Positions 9,356 through 15,904 are shown, counted from the first letter of the stretch. The stretch is 23,926 nt of DNA from Akkermansiaceae bacterium UBA1518 (GCA_002323895.1 DCQM01000068.1:1-23926), one strand, 5' to 3'. Made by a program: numbers and translations. Notes: generated by a model not told the origin, from the sequence alone.

Positions 9356-11122
9356 TTATCCGACGATTTGGCCTGATTCTACCCGAGCTTTTTCTTGCTC
9401 GAGAAGGGGGATCGAGACCCCAGTCTCAGTAATCTGAATTCCAAGGTCCCCAATCGACCCGAAGGTCTGCCCCTTGAATTTGTCAACTTCGGAGGAAATC
9501 TGATTCAGAACAGCATCCATCGAGGCCGGTGGACTATAGTTTTCATCAAGTTGCGACAGAAGAGCAGCGAGGGTTTCCCAGTCGTCACGGGAATCGCCTG
9601 GAGCAATGACTGCTTGGTTGGCCCGCTGCAGTCGTCCGGTGACATTGACGTAGGTTGCTCGTTTCTCCGCGAATCCAGCACCCGAAAAAACGACGTTCGC
9701 ATGAGAGGCAGTTGGATTGGCGTGGGTGTGGGAAACAACCAAATGGTCAAGCTTTTCAAGGTCTGTTGAGTCAAATCCAGCCTCTTCAAGGAGATCTTCC
9801 GAAAGGACGATTAAGGCTTTAATTCTCCCAGAGGAGACGCCCTCGCGAATCGCATCGAGTTTCTCAGATGGCTCTGAAGTATCCCAAATCAATGAAGCTC
9901 CGGTAGTGTTGGGGTTACGATCGGCTGAGATGAGCTTACCGTCAGATTCTCCAACACGGGGCACTGTCGCAATAAGTTCCGTTCCAAGAGCTATTGCGAT
10001 TTTCTTGGTGAGATAGAGTTCCTCATTGCTGAGGCGGCCCGAAGCAATTATCGCAACCTCATCTGACTGCCTCATTCCGAGTCCCTTGGCAGCATTGGCC
10101 GTTGCCTCCATCCAGGAAGATTGAAGATGCTTCCCATCTTTCTTGATAAGAGGCCCGCTAAGGCGATCATCCGTCTGGAGATTATTGAATGAAAGTCTGT
10201 GGCTGTCTGGCATCCAAGATGAGTTGACGTCGTCGTTTTGGCGAGGAGTCACTCGGAAAACTTCGTTGCCCCGGGTCCAAATCACGGTATTCGCTCCAGT
10301 TCCACAATTCACATCGATGCTTTTTGTTTCTTTAAGAAACCAAACGCGCATCTGGAATCGGAAATCATTCGAAGTGAGAGCCCCAACTGGACAAATGTCA
10401 GCCGTATTGAGCGAATAGTTATTATCGAGCCGATAACCTGGATGAACAGTGACCGAGGTGTGGGTTCCTCGCTGAGAAAATCCTAAAACGGGTTCCTCTG
10501 CGACCTCATCCATAAACCGAATGCAGCGGCTGCACATCACGCAACGTTCGTCGTCGAGGCGAATATTTTTGCCGATATCGACATTTTTGGGCTTCTTGAT
10601 CTTGGTTTCTTTAAAGCGTGATTCTCCACGACCATGTTCAACCGAAAATTCCTGAAGCTTGCACTCGCCGGCTTGATCGCAGATCGGGCAATCGAGCGGG
10701 TGATTGATCAGAAGGAACTCCATGACGCCTTGGCGCGTCTTTTCAACTAAATCACCGCTGGTGCGAATTCCCATATTTTCGGCAACCGTATTGGCGCAAG
10801 CAATCACAGGGCGCGGCATCCAACCAATTTCTTGATAACCATCGTCTCCGTAAACAGGGGCCTGTCCCGGTGCTGGACGTGGTGGCATGCCCATTTGCAC
10901 TAAGCACATGCGGCAGTTGCCTGGAGAAGAAAGCTTCGGGTGATAACAATAGTGGGGAACCTCTTTTCCCACCAACTTGGCAGCTTCGATCATCCGAGTC
11001 CCTTTGGGGACCTGAAGCCACTCGCCATCGATCTGGACGTTGACCATGCCTGCCGCAGCAGCCTGGTCCTTGGGAAGCTCTTTTTCAGCCGTTACGGTAT
11101 TTGCCGGGGCATCTTCGCTCAT
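9356..11122 (-). CDS. nuoG: NADH-quinone oxidoreductase subunit G, shortened form
   Basis: Peripheral-arm Fe-S subunit and first gene of this operon. A ferredoxin-like 2Fe-2S domain has C59, C70, C73 and C109. The His-Cys motif for cluster N5 is H141/C145/C148/C154, and the N4-type 4Fe-4S set is C194/C197/C200/C244. After this comes a degenerate molybdopterin-oxidoreductase-like region. It has only one cysteine (C273, in VNCGTGANTVIW) where NuoG proteins with cluster N7 have a CxxC-type set, so N7 is probably absent. The 588-residue length is clearly shorter than many NuoG proteins (700-900). The start chosen is the first ATG; M26 is an alternative. No Shine-Dalgarno motif is visible. Confidence 0.95.
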   Translation of the reverse strand: MSEDAPANTVTAEKELPKDQAAAAGMVNVQIDGEWLQVPKGTRMIEAAKLVGKEVPHYCYHPKLSSPGNCRMCLVQMGMPPRPAPGQAPVYGDDGYQEIGWMPRPVIACANTVAENMGIRTSGDLVEKTRQGVMEFLLINHPLDCPICDQAGECKLQEFSVEHGRGESRFKETKIKKPKNVDIGKNIRLDDERCVMCSRCIRFMDEVAEEPVLGFSQRGTHTSVTVHPGYRLDNNYSLNTADICPVGALTSNDFRFQMRVWFLKETKSIDVNCGTGANTVIWTRGNEVFRVTPRQNDDVNSSWMPDSHRLSFNNLQTDDRLSGPLIKKDGKHLQSSWMEATANAAKGLGMRQSDEVAIIASGRLSNEELYLTKKIAIALGTELIATVPRVGESDGKLISADRNPNTTGASLIWDTSEPSEKLDAIREGVSSGRIKALIVLSEDLLEEAGFDSTDLEKLDHLVVSHTHANPTASHANVVFSGAGFAEKRATYVNVTGRLQRANQAVIAPGDSRDDWETLAALLSQLDENYSPPASMDAVLNQISSEVDKFKGQTFGSIGDLGIQITETGVSIPLLEQEKARVESGQIVG

Positions 11123-11182
11123 CGTGTTATCGCGCGTTTACGGGTGTGAAGACGAAGCCATAAGACAGCTCCGCGCTGGGCG

Positions 11183-11211
11183 ACTATGCAAGCGGACTTG
11201 CTGTCCGTAAA
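11183..11211 (-). promoter_or_regulatory. Weak sigma-70-like promoter candidate for the nuo operon
   Basis: On the minus strand TTTACG (11211-11206) and CATAGT (11188-11183) are 17 bases apart, each matching four of six consensus bases. The predicted start would leave a leader of about 55 bases before the nuoG ATG. The Rex/CRP-type dyad ends six bases upstream of the -35. The match is poor enough to occur by chance. Confidence 0.25.
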
Positions 11212-11213
11212 GC

Positions 11214-11239
11214 GACTTTGTGAAATTTTTCACAAAGTC
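11214..11239. promoter_or_regulatory. Rex-box-like operator upstream of nuoG
   Basis: A perfect 11-bp inverted repeat, GACTTTGTGAA and TTCACAAAGTC, is separated by ATTT. Its core at 11218-11235 (TTGTGAA-ATTT-TTCACAA) matches the published Rex operator TTGTGAA-WWWW-TTCACAA at every position. Rex is a repressor released by high NADH/NAD+ and controls NADH dehydrogenase genes in some bacteria. The same bases also fit the CRP/FNR-family pattern TGTGA-N6-TCACA, so a cAMP-receptor-type regulator is the main alternative. The centre lies about 105 bases upstream of the nuoG ATG. The dyad is seen directly; the regulator's identity is inferred. Confidence 0.65.
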
Positions 11240-11264
11240 TTTCGATCTTTTAAATTATTTGCTT

Positions 11265-11281
11265 CACCTTAAGCTAAGGTG
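11265..11281. repeat. Second inverted repeat in the nuo upstream region
   Basis: CACCTTA-AGC-TAAGGTG is a perfect 7-bp inverted repeat with a 3-base centre, about 150 bases upstream of nuoG and 25 bases from the Rex-like dyad. The spacer is too short for a stable RNA hairpin, so a protein binding site is more likely. No matching regulator is recognised. Confidence 0.45.
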
Positions 11282-11339
11282 GCTTGGTTCATGGAGGCTG
11301 AGAGCCACGATCTTCTGTCACCGAAAAAGGTAAAAAAAT

Positions 11340-11374
11340 AACCAAACTAAAATATCAACCTAGCTTGGTTTTTT
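11340..11374. terminator. Orphan bidirectional terminator-like hairpin
   Basis: The arms AACCAAACTA (11340-11349) and TAGCTTGGTT (11361-11370) form a 10-bp stem with one A-C mismatch and an 11-base loop. On the plus strand the stem runs into a six-T tract; on the minus strand it is followed by ATTTTTTTA. No annotated gene reads into it from either side. Confidence 0.45.
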
Positions 11375-11516
11375 GAGAGTTTTTGTCCGTCTTCAAGGGG
11401 AAATTGTTCATCTAGCCTGTGAAAATCTCACTTTCTCCTTGCGTGAATCTCTTCGGCCTAATATTTCCCCGCCGTCGCGATGCTGCAAGGCAGGGTGACC
11501 CACGAAAAACTTACTG

Positions 11517-11602
11517 GGGTAGGTGGCCGAGTGGTTAAAGGCGGCAGACTGTAAATCTGCTCACGTAAGTGTACGCTGGTTCGAATCCAGCCCTGCCCAC
11601 CA
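11517..11602 (+). tRNA. tRNA-Tyr (anticodon GTA)
   Basis: The acceptor arms GGGTAGG and CCTGCCC pair over seven bases with one T-G wobble. The anticodon arm GCAGA-CTGTAAA-TCTGC carries GTA. A long variable arm with a CAC/GTG stem marks a class II tRNA, as bacterial tRNA-Tyr is. The T arm is GCTGG-TTCGAAT-CCAGC, and the 3' CCA is encoded. Confidence 0.97.
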
Positions 11603-11606
11603 TTTT

Positions 11607-11647
11607 TAAAGCCCAGTAGCTCAATGAGTTACGGGTTTTATTTTTCC
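11607..11647 (+). terminator. Intrinsic terminator after tRNA-Tyr
   Basis: Starting four bases after the tRNA, AAAGCCC pairs with GGGTTTT and, past one bulged A, GTAGCTC pairs with GAGTTAC around an AAT loop. The stem runs into TTTTATTTTT. This is a strong Rho-independent terminator for tRNA-Tyr. Confidence 0.8.
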
Positions 11648-11681
11648 AGTATGGCTCTTTGTTCTTTTTCCGGGGCGGGGT

Positions 11682-11703
11682 TACTGCCCGAATACTGCCC
11701 GAA
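11682..11703. repeat. Tandem duplication of an 11-bp unit
   Basis: TACTGCCCGAA occurs twice head to tail, followed by T. It lies in the non-coding stretch between the tRNA-Tyr terminator and the small reading frame at 11779. It may be a chance duplication; no function is evident. Confidence 0.7.
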
Positions 11704-11718
11704 TGAGACGGGTTATCG

Positions 11719-11740
11719 AAACCCATGATGGGGTTTTTTT
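11719..11740 (+). terminator. Second terminator-like hairpin downstream of tRNA-Tyr
   Basis: AAACCC and GGGTTT pair around ATGATG, followed by an uninterrupted seven-T run from 11734. The stem is short (6 bp) but the T tract is good. It could back up the first tRNA terminator. Confidence 0.45.
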
Positions 11741-11778
11741 GGCTTTGGCCCGTTTTGCTCTGTGCTTGAGTAGCGGCC

Positions 11779-11985
11779 ATGAAAATACTCATCCCCCTAC
11801 TTTTGTTAACTCTCGGTCTGAACGCTAACGAGGTTGTTTATGGCTCAAAGAGTGGAACCCTTGAATCCGATGGTGAAACGACTGTACAACTCGTGGACGT
11901 AGCCACGGGATGGCTAGGCCTCGTGGGTGGGGCTCCAAAGCCAGTTCAGCAAAAAGAGTGGTTTCAAATATTAGTTCTCAGTTAA
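11779..11985 (+). CDS. Possible small secreted protein, unrecognised
   Basis: A 68-residue frame that opens like a signal peptide: K2, then a leucine-rich core (ILIPLLLLTLGL), then NANEVVYG, which could hold a cleavage site. The remaining ~50 residues match no family I recognise (for example GTLESDGETTVQLVDVATGW). No Shine-Dalgarno motif and no good promoter were seen. Its 3' end overlaps the convergent thiD gene by 15 bases. The signal-like start favours a real gene, but the short length leaves chance possible. Confidence 0.4.
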   Translation: MKILIPLLLLTLGLNANEVVYGSKSGTLESDGETTVQLVDVATGWLGLVGGAPKPVQQKEWFQILVLS

Positions 11986-12792
11986 CGCGTTAAGTTGTAG
12001 AGCTTGCCTGAGATGAAAAATCACTTCTCCAGAGGTTGGGCTATTCCATGATTCTGAATCTCTAAGTGCTTGTTGTGTAAACTGGTGTGCTTGTTTTCCG
12101 GCGTGCGCTAGACTTGATCCTGATGAAATGGCAGCAGCAAGAGCAGCGGAGAGTGTGCAGCCAGTGCCATGAGTTTGGGGGAGTTCTAAGTGTTCATGTT
12201 CAAAGACGTGTAACTTACCATTCTCTTTAAGAAGGTCCCGATGTGTTCGAGTGTTTTCTAAATGGCCACCCTTTAAATAGGTCGCGACACCAAAGATCGA
12301 TGTTAATTCTTCCACCGCTGCTTCTTGATCCTCCATTGTTGCGACCGATTTTCGGAGTAGAATTCCAGCCTCTGGAAGGTTAGGGGTGATGATGGTCGCG
12401 AGAGGCAGAAGGCTCTCGCGAATGGTATCGAGTGCGTCTTCTTTCATGAGGGGGTCGCCCGTTGAAGCAACCATGACTGGATCAACAATGAGAGGGATAT
12501 TGGTGCCAGCGAGTAGTTCGCAAACCGCCTTAATATGGGCCTTCGAGTAGAGCATCCCTGTTTTGATTGCACCAATGGGATAGCTCTCTAGTAAAAGACG
12601 GACTTGATCTTGCAAGATACTCGGTGGAACGGGGTGAACTTGACTTAGCGTAAGGGGCGTTTCGGAGACGACGCATGTCACTGCGGTTAGGCCAAATACT
12701 CCAAAGCTTGAAAAAGTTTTTAAATCAGCCTGCAGGCCCGCGCCGGCCGAGCTATCCGAGCCAGCGATAGTAAGAGCGATTGGAGTTTGCAC
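11971..12792 (-). CDS. thiD: Hydroxymethylpyrimidine/phosphomethylpyrimidine kinase
   Basis: Phosphorylates HMP and HMP-P in thiamine biosynthesis and salvage. The 273-residue length is typical. Ribokinase-fold motifs in order are LTIAGSDSSAGAGLQADLKT (residues 7-26), IKTGML (76-81), VDPVMVASTG (103-112), YLKGGH (172-177) and the anion-hole motif HGTGCTLSAALA (208-219). The start codon is GTG; no nearby ATG gives a complete N-terminus. It is divergent from apaG. No other thiamine gene is adjacent, so it appears to stand alone. A pyridoxal-kinase role is possible in this family, but the motif set is the ThiD one. Confidence 0.93.
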   Translation of the reverse strand: MQTPIALTIAGSDSSAGAGLQADLKTFSSFGVFGLTAVTCVVSETPLTLSQVHPVPPSILQDQVRLLLESYPIGAIKTGMLYSKAHIKAVCELLAGTNIPLIVDPVMVASTGDPLMKEDALDTIRESLLPLATIITPNLPEAGILLRKSVATMEDQEAAVEELTSIFGVATYLKGGHLENTRTHRDLLKENGKLHVFEHEHLELPQTHGTGCTLSAALAAAISSGSSLAHAGKQAHQFTQQALRDSESWNSPTSGEVIFHLRQALQLNALTEN

Positions 12793-12821
12793 ACCACTAG
12801 CTTAGGTGTTCTATCCTACCC

Positions 12822-12833
12822 TGCAAGTTTGCA
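12822..12833. repeat. Short palindrome in the thiD-apaG divergent region
   Basis: TGCAA-GT-TTGCA is a perfect 12-base palindrome 29 bases upstream of the thiD start codon and 48 bases upstream of the preferred apaG start. The word GTTTGCAC also occurs at 12786-12793, across the thiD start. This could be an operator for the divergent pair, but short palindromes are common by chance. Confidence 0.3.
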
Positions 12834-12881
12834 CGGATGCTCTTGCTCTCAAAGCGACATCTTATAGGCTCCGCTACACAG

Positions 12882-13262
12882 ATGGTATTCCGAGCCTTAC
12901 CAGGTCTAAGGGTTAAGATAGAAAAGGTGATTTTTGCCCCGCAGTTGGAAGCACCGCCCGAAAAACCATTTCCCTTCGCTTACTTCATCCAAATTATCAA
13001 TGAGTCTTCAGAAACGGTTACGATTCTTGCTCGTAAATGGATCCTAAGAGACACGAAAGGGGAAGTTGTCGTTGTTGAGGGAGCGGGGGTAGTCGGAGAG
13101 ATTCCTAAGTTAATACCTGGGAAAGCTTTTTCCTATAATTCTTATCACGTCGTGGCGTGTGATTCTAAAGTTGCGGGAGCATTCTTCGGAGTTGATTCGA
13201 AAGGAAAGAGGTTTTGCGCTAAAATCCCTCCTTTCGCTCTCAAGTGCCCATCGAGGCAATGA
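12882..13262 (+). CDS. apaG: ApaG-domain protein
   Basis: A small beta-sandwich (fibronectin-like) ApaG/DUF525 protein. The family is linked to divalent cation binding and to ApaH in enterobacteria, but its role here is unknown. Family signatures are FAYFIQIINESSETVTIL, the RKWILRDTKGEVVVVEG strand pair, GVVGEIPKLIPGKAFSYNS and the C-terminal IPPFALK. From the ATG at 12882 the protein is 126 residues, close to the usual ~125. An ATG at 12837 would add 15 residues that do not look like the family, so the later start is preferred. The 3' end overlaps the convergent cyclo-ligase gene by 23 bases. Confidence 0.85.
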   Translation: MVFRALPGLRVKIEKVIFAPQLEAPPEKPFPFAYFIQIINESSETVTILARKWILRDTKGEVVVVEGAGVVGEIPKLIPGKAFSYNSYHVVACDSKVAGAFFGVDSKGKRFCAKIPPFALKCPSRQ

Positions 13263-13779
13263 TGATCTGATCCATTGGGCAATCGTGTTTGTCGATTGGA
13301 AGTTGATCTACGACTTGGCACTCAAATCCCACTCCGATAATTTTGGTTTTCGGGAATCTCGGGATGGCTCGGTCGTAGAATCCACCGCCTTGGCCAAGGC
13401 GGTGTCCCTCGCGGGTGAAAGCTACTCCAGGGCAAATCATAAAATCGAGATGAGTCGCTTTGACTCCGTGATCAGGTTCCAAAATTTTAAAAGCTCCCAG
13501 GCTGAGTTCTTCAATTTTTTCAAATCGAAGAAAATTCATTTCCCCTGGCCCGCTGACCTTGGGGAGGTGCCATTTTACATTGGGTTGGGATACAATCACT
13601 TCGAGAAGTTGTGGTTCGCACGAAAGACCTGCAAAGATTGCAACTCTTGATCCATCTGGAAACTTGAGTTGTGAAAGAATGTCTAAAGATGCCTCAGTGA
13701 TTTCAAGCCTGTTTAATTGTTTCAAACGAAGGCGAATCTTTTTTCTGATCGCGGCTTTAGAAAATGTATTCGATGACAT
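13240..13779 (-). CDS. 5-formyltetrahydrofolate cyclo-ligase (YgfA/MTHFS family)
   Basis: Converts 5-formyl-THF to 5,10-methenyl-THF using ATP, returning stored folate to one-carbon metabolism. Motifs are the basic N-terminal helix SKAAIRKKIRLRLKQL, RVAIFAGLSCEPQLLE, WHLPKV, FMICPGVAFTREGHRLGQGGGFYDR (ATP-site loop, split at about residues 113-137) and IIGVGFECQVVDQLPIDKHDCPMD. From the ATG at 13779 the protein has 179 residues, normal for the family. The frame stays open back to 14010, adding 77 unfamiliar residues and overlapping the sigma-factor stop by 23 bases; the shorter form is preferred. It overlaps apaG at the 3' end. Confidence 0.88.
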   Translation of the reverse strand: MSSNTFSKAAIRKKIRLRLKQLNRLEITEASLDILSQLKFPDGSRVAIFAGLSCEPQLLEVIVSQPNVKWHLPKVSGPGEMNFLRFEKIEELSLGAFKILEPDHGVKATHLDFMICPGVAFTREGHRLGQGGGFYDRAIPRFPKTKIIGVGFECQVVDQLPIDKHDCPMDQIIIASMGT

Positions 13780-13987
13780 TTTGATAGAACAATAAGGGTG
13801 TATCGCTAGGTAATATTTTTGTCGATCATCTAGGGTTTGCCAAGCGAGAAGGGTCTCTTGTTTTGTTCTAGCTGAGGTCGCCCTAAAGATCGTAAGAACT
13901 ACTTTTAGCCTTTGCTCGCAAGTTGTTGGCTTTAGGCCGAAAGTCTTCTGTGAAAATTTGTCGGCAATGTGTTCGATGGCAAAATAA

Positions 13988-14569
13988 TCACTCTTTGAGA
14001 TACCGGCCAAGTGATTCTCGAAGAGCCGTCCTAGCGCGGAAAAGTTGACTCTTTACGGCTGGAATTGAAATCCCCAACGTTTCAGCGATCTCTTCATAGG
14101 GCATTTTTTCATATCGCCTAAGAACAACTGCGAGGCGTTGTTTTTCGGGAAGAGAAGAAATTGCTTCGTCAATTATTTGTCGAAGTTCGGTCTGTTCAAT
14201 TAATTTATCAGGCCGAGAATCAGAGCGTTTGTCTTCGATACTCTGGCGCCATTTTCCCTCTAGCGCATCGAATGAGTATTCGTTTTTACCGGATTTTTTT
14301 CGGGTTGCATTAAAAACAAGATTCTTTGTGATGGTGAAGAGGAAGGTCGTGAATTTTGCGGTTGGCTTATAGCGTTCGGCGGATTTCCATAGCCTTATGA
14401 AGACCTGCTGGGCGATGTCTTCGGTGTCAGGGCTTTGGTTGGTCATTTTTGCAACCGTTCCGAGAACAGCGTGCTGATGTTTTTTAACGATTTTAGCGAA
14501 AGCGTCTTCGTCACCGCGGGCAACTCTTGCCATCAGTGCCAAATCTTCCTCATTTCCTTCGTCTCCCAT
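13988..14569 (-). CDS. RNA polymerase sigma factor, ECF (sigma-70) family
   Basis: An alternative sigma factor that would direct RNA polymerase to a stress- or signal-specific promoter set. The 193 residues include region 2 (about 22-90, with DTEDIAQQVFIRLWKSAERY and FTTFLFTITKNLVFNATRKK) and region 4 (about 135-185, with SLPEKQRLAVVLRRYEKMPY and the helix-turn-helix EEIAETLGISIPAVKSQLFR). No additional C-terminal domain is present. No anti-sigma gene is adjacent. A 6-bp inverted repeat lies one base before the start codon. Its target promoters cannot be read from this window. Confidence 0.94.
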   Translation of the reverse strand: MGDEGNEEDLALMARVARGDEDAFAKIVKKHQHAVLGTVAKMTNQSPDTEDIAQQVFIRLWKSAERYKPTAKFTTFLFTITKNLVFNATRKKSGKNEYSFDALEGKWRQSIEDKRSDSRPDKLIEQTELRQIIDEAISSLPEKQRLAVVLRRYEKMPYEEIAETLGISIPAVKSQLFRARTALRESLGRYLKE

Positions 14570-14570
14570 C

Positions 14571-14587
14571 GGTTAGTTTATCTAACC
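14571..14587. promoter_or_regulatory. Inverted repeat directly before the sigma-factor start codon
   Basis: GGTTAG-TTTAT-CTAACC is a perfect 6-bp inverted repeat with a 5-base centre. In mRNA orientation it ends one base before the ATG of the sigma gene (14569). It could be a hairpin hiding the start codon region or an operator. Six pairs with a 5-base loop is only moderately stable. Confidence 0.4.
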
Positions 14588-14617
14588 CAGTGAGACGCTG
14601 TCAGTCGCGCGAAAATT

Positions 14618-15904
14618 TCACCCTTCTTCTCCCTCGACGAGATCTTGAAAGGTTTGACGCTTTCTTGCGATCTTAGCTTGATTGCCATCGACAAGAATCT
14701 CAGCTGGAAGGGGGTGGGAATTATAAGTAGTTGCCATGACCATTCCATAGGCTCCTGCGCTCATTAGTGCGATTAATTCACTAGGAGCAAAGGTGGAGAC
14801 TTTCCGGTTTTGGCAGAAGAAATCACCACTTTCACAAATTGGACCTACAACATCTACCGATTCAATTGCGCCTGAGGGCTCCGCAACCGGAATAATTTCG
14901 TGGAAGCCCTCATAAAGGGCTGGACGAATTAAGTGGTGCATTCCGGAGTCGACAATTTTAAAGGTCTTGGTGGTGCCCTTTTTTTCGTAGAGACATTTTG
15001 TGACGAGAACACCGGCGTTGCCAGCGATGAAGCGACCGGGTTCTAGAAGGATTTTCAGGCCAAGAGGTGCAAGCGAAGGGATGATCGCAGAAGAGTATTT
15101 TTCAGGAGTTAGAGGGCGAGTTTCGTCGGGTTGGTTGGTCCACCATGATTCGCTACCAGAAGCTAAAGCGTCCTCATAGACGATCCCGATTCCGCCGCCG
15201 ATGGAGAAAAATTCGATACCATACTTATTCTTCAAATCAGCAGCAAGGGGTGCGACTTTTTCAACAGCCTCAACGAATGGAGAAACCGAAGTCAACTGGG
15301 AGCCAATATGCATTTGGAGCCCCTTGAGTTTGAGGTGAGGGAGGCTCGAAGCTCTTTCGTAGGCATCGAGGATGAATTCGAAATCGATCCCAAATTTGTT
15401 TTCCGATTTCCCAGTTGAAATATATTTGTGGGTTTTAGCGTCAACATTTGGATTCACCCGAAAGGCGATCGGAGCGACTAGATTGAGCTCGCTAGCGACT
15501 TGGTTGATAAAGAAGGCTTCCTCCTCAGATTCGACATTAATTGAGTAGATTCCTTGCTGAAGCGCATATTCGATCTCCTCCCGAGTTTTTCCAACTCCGG
15601 CAAAAGTGCATTTTCCTGGATCACCGCCTGCTTTAATCACACGGAAAAGTTCACCACCCGAAACGATGTCAAACCCGCTCCCCAAACTGGCTAGTAGGCT
15701 TAAAACAGAAAGATTGGAGTTCGCTTTTACGGCATAAGCGACTTCGTGATTGATTGACGAAAACGCAGTGTCGAGCCGGGTGTAGCGATCACGAAATGTT
15801 TCGGAGGAGTAAACGTAAAGCGGAGTGCCATGTTGGTCTGCGAGATCTGCGATAGAAATGCCTTCGCAGTGAAGACTGCCATTGGAGTAGTGGAACGAGT
15901 GCAT
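14618..15904 (-). CDS. lysA: Diaminopimelate decarboxylase
   Basis: A PLP enzyme that makes L-lysine from meso-diaminopimelate, the last step of the pathway. It has the fold III-type barrel motifs YAVKAN with the PLP lysine (K60), GSGFDIVSGGEL, MHIGSQ (198-203), SIGGGIGI (235-241), EPGRFIAGNAG (288-298), GPICESGD (354-361, active-site C357) and SAGAYGMVMATTYN (382-395). From the ATG at 15904 the length is 428 residues, typical for LysA. A TTG 42 bases upstream would add 14 residues without family character and was not used. It lies 48 bases from the sigma gene on the same strand. Arginine or ornithine decarboxylase relatives are less likely given CESGD. Confidence 0.95.
   Translation of the reverse strand: MHSFHYSNGSLHCEGISIADLADQHGTPLYVYSSETFRDRYTRLDTAFSSINHEVAYAVKANSNLSVLSLLASLGSGFDIVSGGELFRVIKAGGDPGKCTFAGVGKTREEIEYALQQGIYSINVESEEEAFFINQVASELNLVAPIAFRVNPNVDAKTHKYISTGKSENKFGIDFEFILDAYERASSLPHLKLKGLQMHIGSQLTSVSPFVEAVEKVAPLAADLKNKYGIEFFSIGGGIGIVYEDALASGSESWWTNQPDETRPLTPEKYSSAIIPSLAPLGLKILLEPGRFIAGNAGVLVTKCLYEKKGTTKTFKIVDSGMHHLIRPALYEGFHEIIPVAEPSGAIESVDVVGPICESGDFFCQNRKVSTFAPSELIALMSAGAYGMVMATTYNSHPLPAEILVDGNQAKIARKRQTFQDLVEGEEG

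Larger units (their letters stand above)
11123..11516. other. Gene-free regulatory stretch between nuoG and tRNA-Tyr
   Basis: These 394 bases separate nuoG (leftward) from tRNA-Tyr (rightward). No convincing reading frame was found. The stretch holds a weak promoter-like pair, a Rex/CRP-type dyad, a second dyad and a terminator-like hairpin, each listed separately. Between 11375 and the tRNA only a weak TAATAT (11459-11464) was seen as a possible tRNA -10 element, without a good -35 partner. Confidence 0.6.

Noticed and set aside
9395..9769. 124-codon plus-strand frame across the nuoG 3' part
   Set aside because: It is antisense to a well-supported gene, with no family resemblance.
11517..11760. 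tRNA-Tyr as an integration site for a mobile element
   Set aside because: There is no integrase, no second copy of the tRNA 3' end and no foreign-looking cargo nearby; the 11-bp tandem repeat does not match the tRNA end.
11535..11792. Minus-strand 85-codon frame ending in GRAGFEPAYTYVSRFTVC
   Set aside because: It is the antisense translation of tRNA-Tyr and its terminator. Such GFEP-type peptides are a well-known artefact of annotating tRNA regions.
12837..12881. Longer apaG start at 12837
   Set aside because: The extra 15 residues do not look like the family N-terminus, and the shorter form has the usual length. It cannot be excluded.
13159..13650. 163-codon plus-strand frame across the apaG end and the cyclo-ligase gene
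   Set aside because: It is a shadow of two recognised genes, and its translation has no domain.
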